From NCBI GenBank assembly GCA_041639705.1, contig JBEQBT010000203.1:1-6295 (forward strand): 6,295 bases of DNA, read 5' to 3'. Shown here in pieces: positions 5,819-6,295 of the stretch (position 1 is the stretch's first letter; each line of letters opens with the position of its first letter). The translations under genes were made by a program, and so were the position numbers. A model generated the notes under the pieces. That model did not search any database, was not told the DNA's origin, and was given only the letters and a program-made list of their open reading frames with translations. This DNA is from JARDZI01 sp041639705 (GTDB lineage: Bacteria; Bacillota; Clostridia; Clostridiales; Caloramatoraceae).

Positions 5819-5850
5819 TTTAGTGATAAAAAACATATAGTATGCGTCCC
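5819..5850 (+). repeat. Right-hand end repeat, copy 3 (diverged, outermost)
   Basis: This 32-base unit begins TTTAGTGATAAAAA and ends ATAGTATGCGTCCC. It aligns without gaps to the unit at 5764-5795. The core differs from copies 1 and 2 at three of fourteen positions. It contains the small palindrome CATA-TAG-TATG (5834-5844). As the outermost copy, its GGGAC end is the best candidate for the element boundary. Confidence 0.7.
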
Positions 5851-6003
5851 TTATAATTCACAGGCATCGTTTTATTATTTTTTAAAATAGTAAATCTTGT
5901 AGTATATAAAATATTGTAGTGGAATAATACTATAAAGCATTCAATAATTAATAGTGTTTACTTTAGAAATAGGAAAAAATATAAATTAGAAGGGAATGAT
6001 TAA

Positions 6004-6295
6004 ATGAACATAGATGAAGCACTAATATGTCCTAAATGTAACGGTACTCATTTTAGAGTTAAGAGGGAAGCTACTTATTTATATACATATAAATTGGATA
6101 CTCCAGCAACTGAAGCTCACAGCGTTGATGCTGATGCACTTCCCTTCCTATTTGATTATAGAGAACAATTAGGTAACAAGGAATATCTGGAATGTGAGGA
6201 ATGTCATATGCAATACCCTTGTGATTTGGAAGGTGATAATCCTAAAATTCATCTTACAATACTTCAAAAGGCAATCCGCTCGGAATTTGAAAACA
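6004..6295 (+). CDS. Unrecognised protein with zinc-ribbon-like CxxC pairs, C-terminus cut by window
   Basis: I do not recognise the family. The frame is open for 97 codons from ATG 6004 to the window end, with AGAAGGG nine bases before the ATG. Its N-terminus reads 'ICPKCNGTHFRV', with C9-x-x-C12. About fifty residues later comes 'YLECEECHMQYPC', with C64-x-x-C67 and an extra C73. Two CxxC pairs bracketing a strand-rich insert is the layout of a zinc ribbon, here with a long acidic and aromatic insertion (about 22-60). After the second pair the sequence becomes a charged region ('LQKAIRSEFEN') that may begin a helix. No signal peptide or membrane segment is visible. The gene is separated from the mobile element by about 150 AT-rich bases and has no visible functional link to it. 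Confidence 0.8.
   Translation, partial: MNIDEALICPKCNGTHFRVKREATYLYTYKLDTPATEAHSVDADALPFLFDYREQLGNKEYLECEECHMQYPCDLEGDNPKIHLTILQKAIRSEFEN

Larger units (their letters stand above)
4509..5850 (-). mobile_element. REP-associated tyrosine (HUH/Y1) transposase element
   Basis: The proposed extent is from the left GGGAC repeat to the outermost right-hand copy, about 1.34 kb. It holds a single minus-strand transposase gene interrupted by an assembly gap. In transposase orientation it reads three tandem GGGAC(N)4-5ACTA copies, then about 75 bases of leader, the gene, about 230 bases of non-coding DNA and one inverted copy. HUH transposases of the IS200 and REP-associated group act on single-stranded DNA at short hairpins rather than long terminal inverted repeats, and normally leave no target duplication. 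I see none here. The outer boundaries are inferred from the repeats only. The element sits between the terminator of the small gene and an unrelated plus-strand gene, so it interrupts no visible reading frame. Confidence 0.65.

Noticed and set aside
5740..5850. CRISPR-like array from three spaced repeats
   Set aside because: The repeats are short, unequally spaced (42 and 55 bases), the third is diverged, and there are no cas genes. The inverted copy at 4509-4523 explains them better as element ends.
4500..5860. Target-site duplication flanking the mobile element
   Set aside because: The bases outside the two outermost GGGAC repeats share only a loose GAATT in inverted sense, with no direct duplication. 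None is expected for HUH transposases.
5957..5985. Sigma-A-like promoter TTTACT, 17 bases, TATAAA before the gene at 6004
   Set aside because: The hexamers and spacing look good, but the expected transcription start falls inside the Shine-Dalgarno at 5988-5994, so it could not give an intact ribosome binding site.

Overview
The window is strongly AT-rich. Its gene content and codon use point to a low-GC Firmicute, most likely a spore-forming member of Clostridium or a close relative. The reasons are the division/cell-wall cluster order mraZ-rsmH-ftsL-PASTA PBP, the clostridial-looking RsmH and MraZ proteins, and a clostridial-type REP-associated transposase. The species cannot be named from this sequence.

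Left part (1-4044, minus strand): the head of the dcw operon, read right to left. It runs from mraZ (3616-4044) to rsmH (2657-3589/3598), an FtsL-type divisome protein (2148-2627) and a class B penicillin-binding protein with PASTA repeats (start at 2135, running off the left edge of the window). Gaps between genes are 12 to 29 bases and each gene has its own Shine-Dalgarno, so this is very probably one transcript. MraZ is the transcriptional regulator of this cluster, RsmH methylates 16S rRNA, and the last two proteins act together at the division septum. Immediately upstream of mraZ is a 10-bp-phased array of GTGG boxes that looks like the MraZ operator.

Middle (4045-4446): a divergent intergenic region, then a 40-codon methionine-rich gene on the plus strand (4236-4358). 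It has a very good Shine-Dalgarno and is followed by a clear intrinsic terminator (4402-4446). It was too short for routine ORF calling and I do not recognise it.

Right-middle (about 4509-5850): a mobile element of the REP-associated tyrosine transposase (HUH/Y1) type, with the transposase on the minus strand. The gene is broken by a run of ten Ns (5229-5238). This is an assembly gap of unknown true length, so the two reading frames at 5239-5663 and 4753-5228 are the two halves of one gene. Copies of a short GGGAC(N)4-5ACTA sequence lie on both sides in opposite orientation: one beyond the 3' end (4509-4523) and three in tandem beyond the 5' end (5740-5850).

Right edge (6004-6295, plus strand): the start of an unrecognised protein with CxxC pairs typical of a zinc ribbon, cut by the window end.

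The most useful things to follow up are the small plus-strand gene beside mraZ, the MraZ operator array, and the end-repeat architecture of the transposase element together with the gap inside it.
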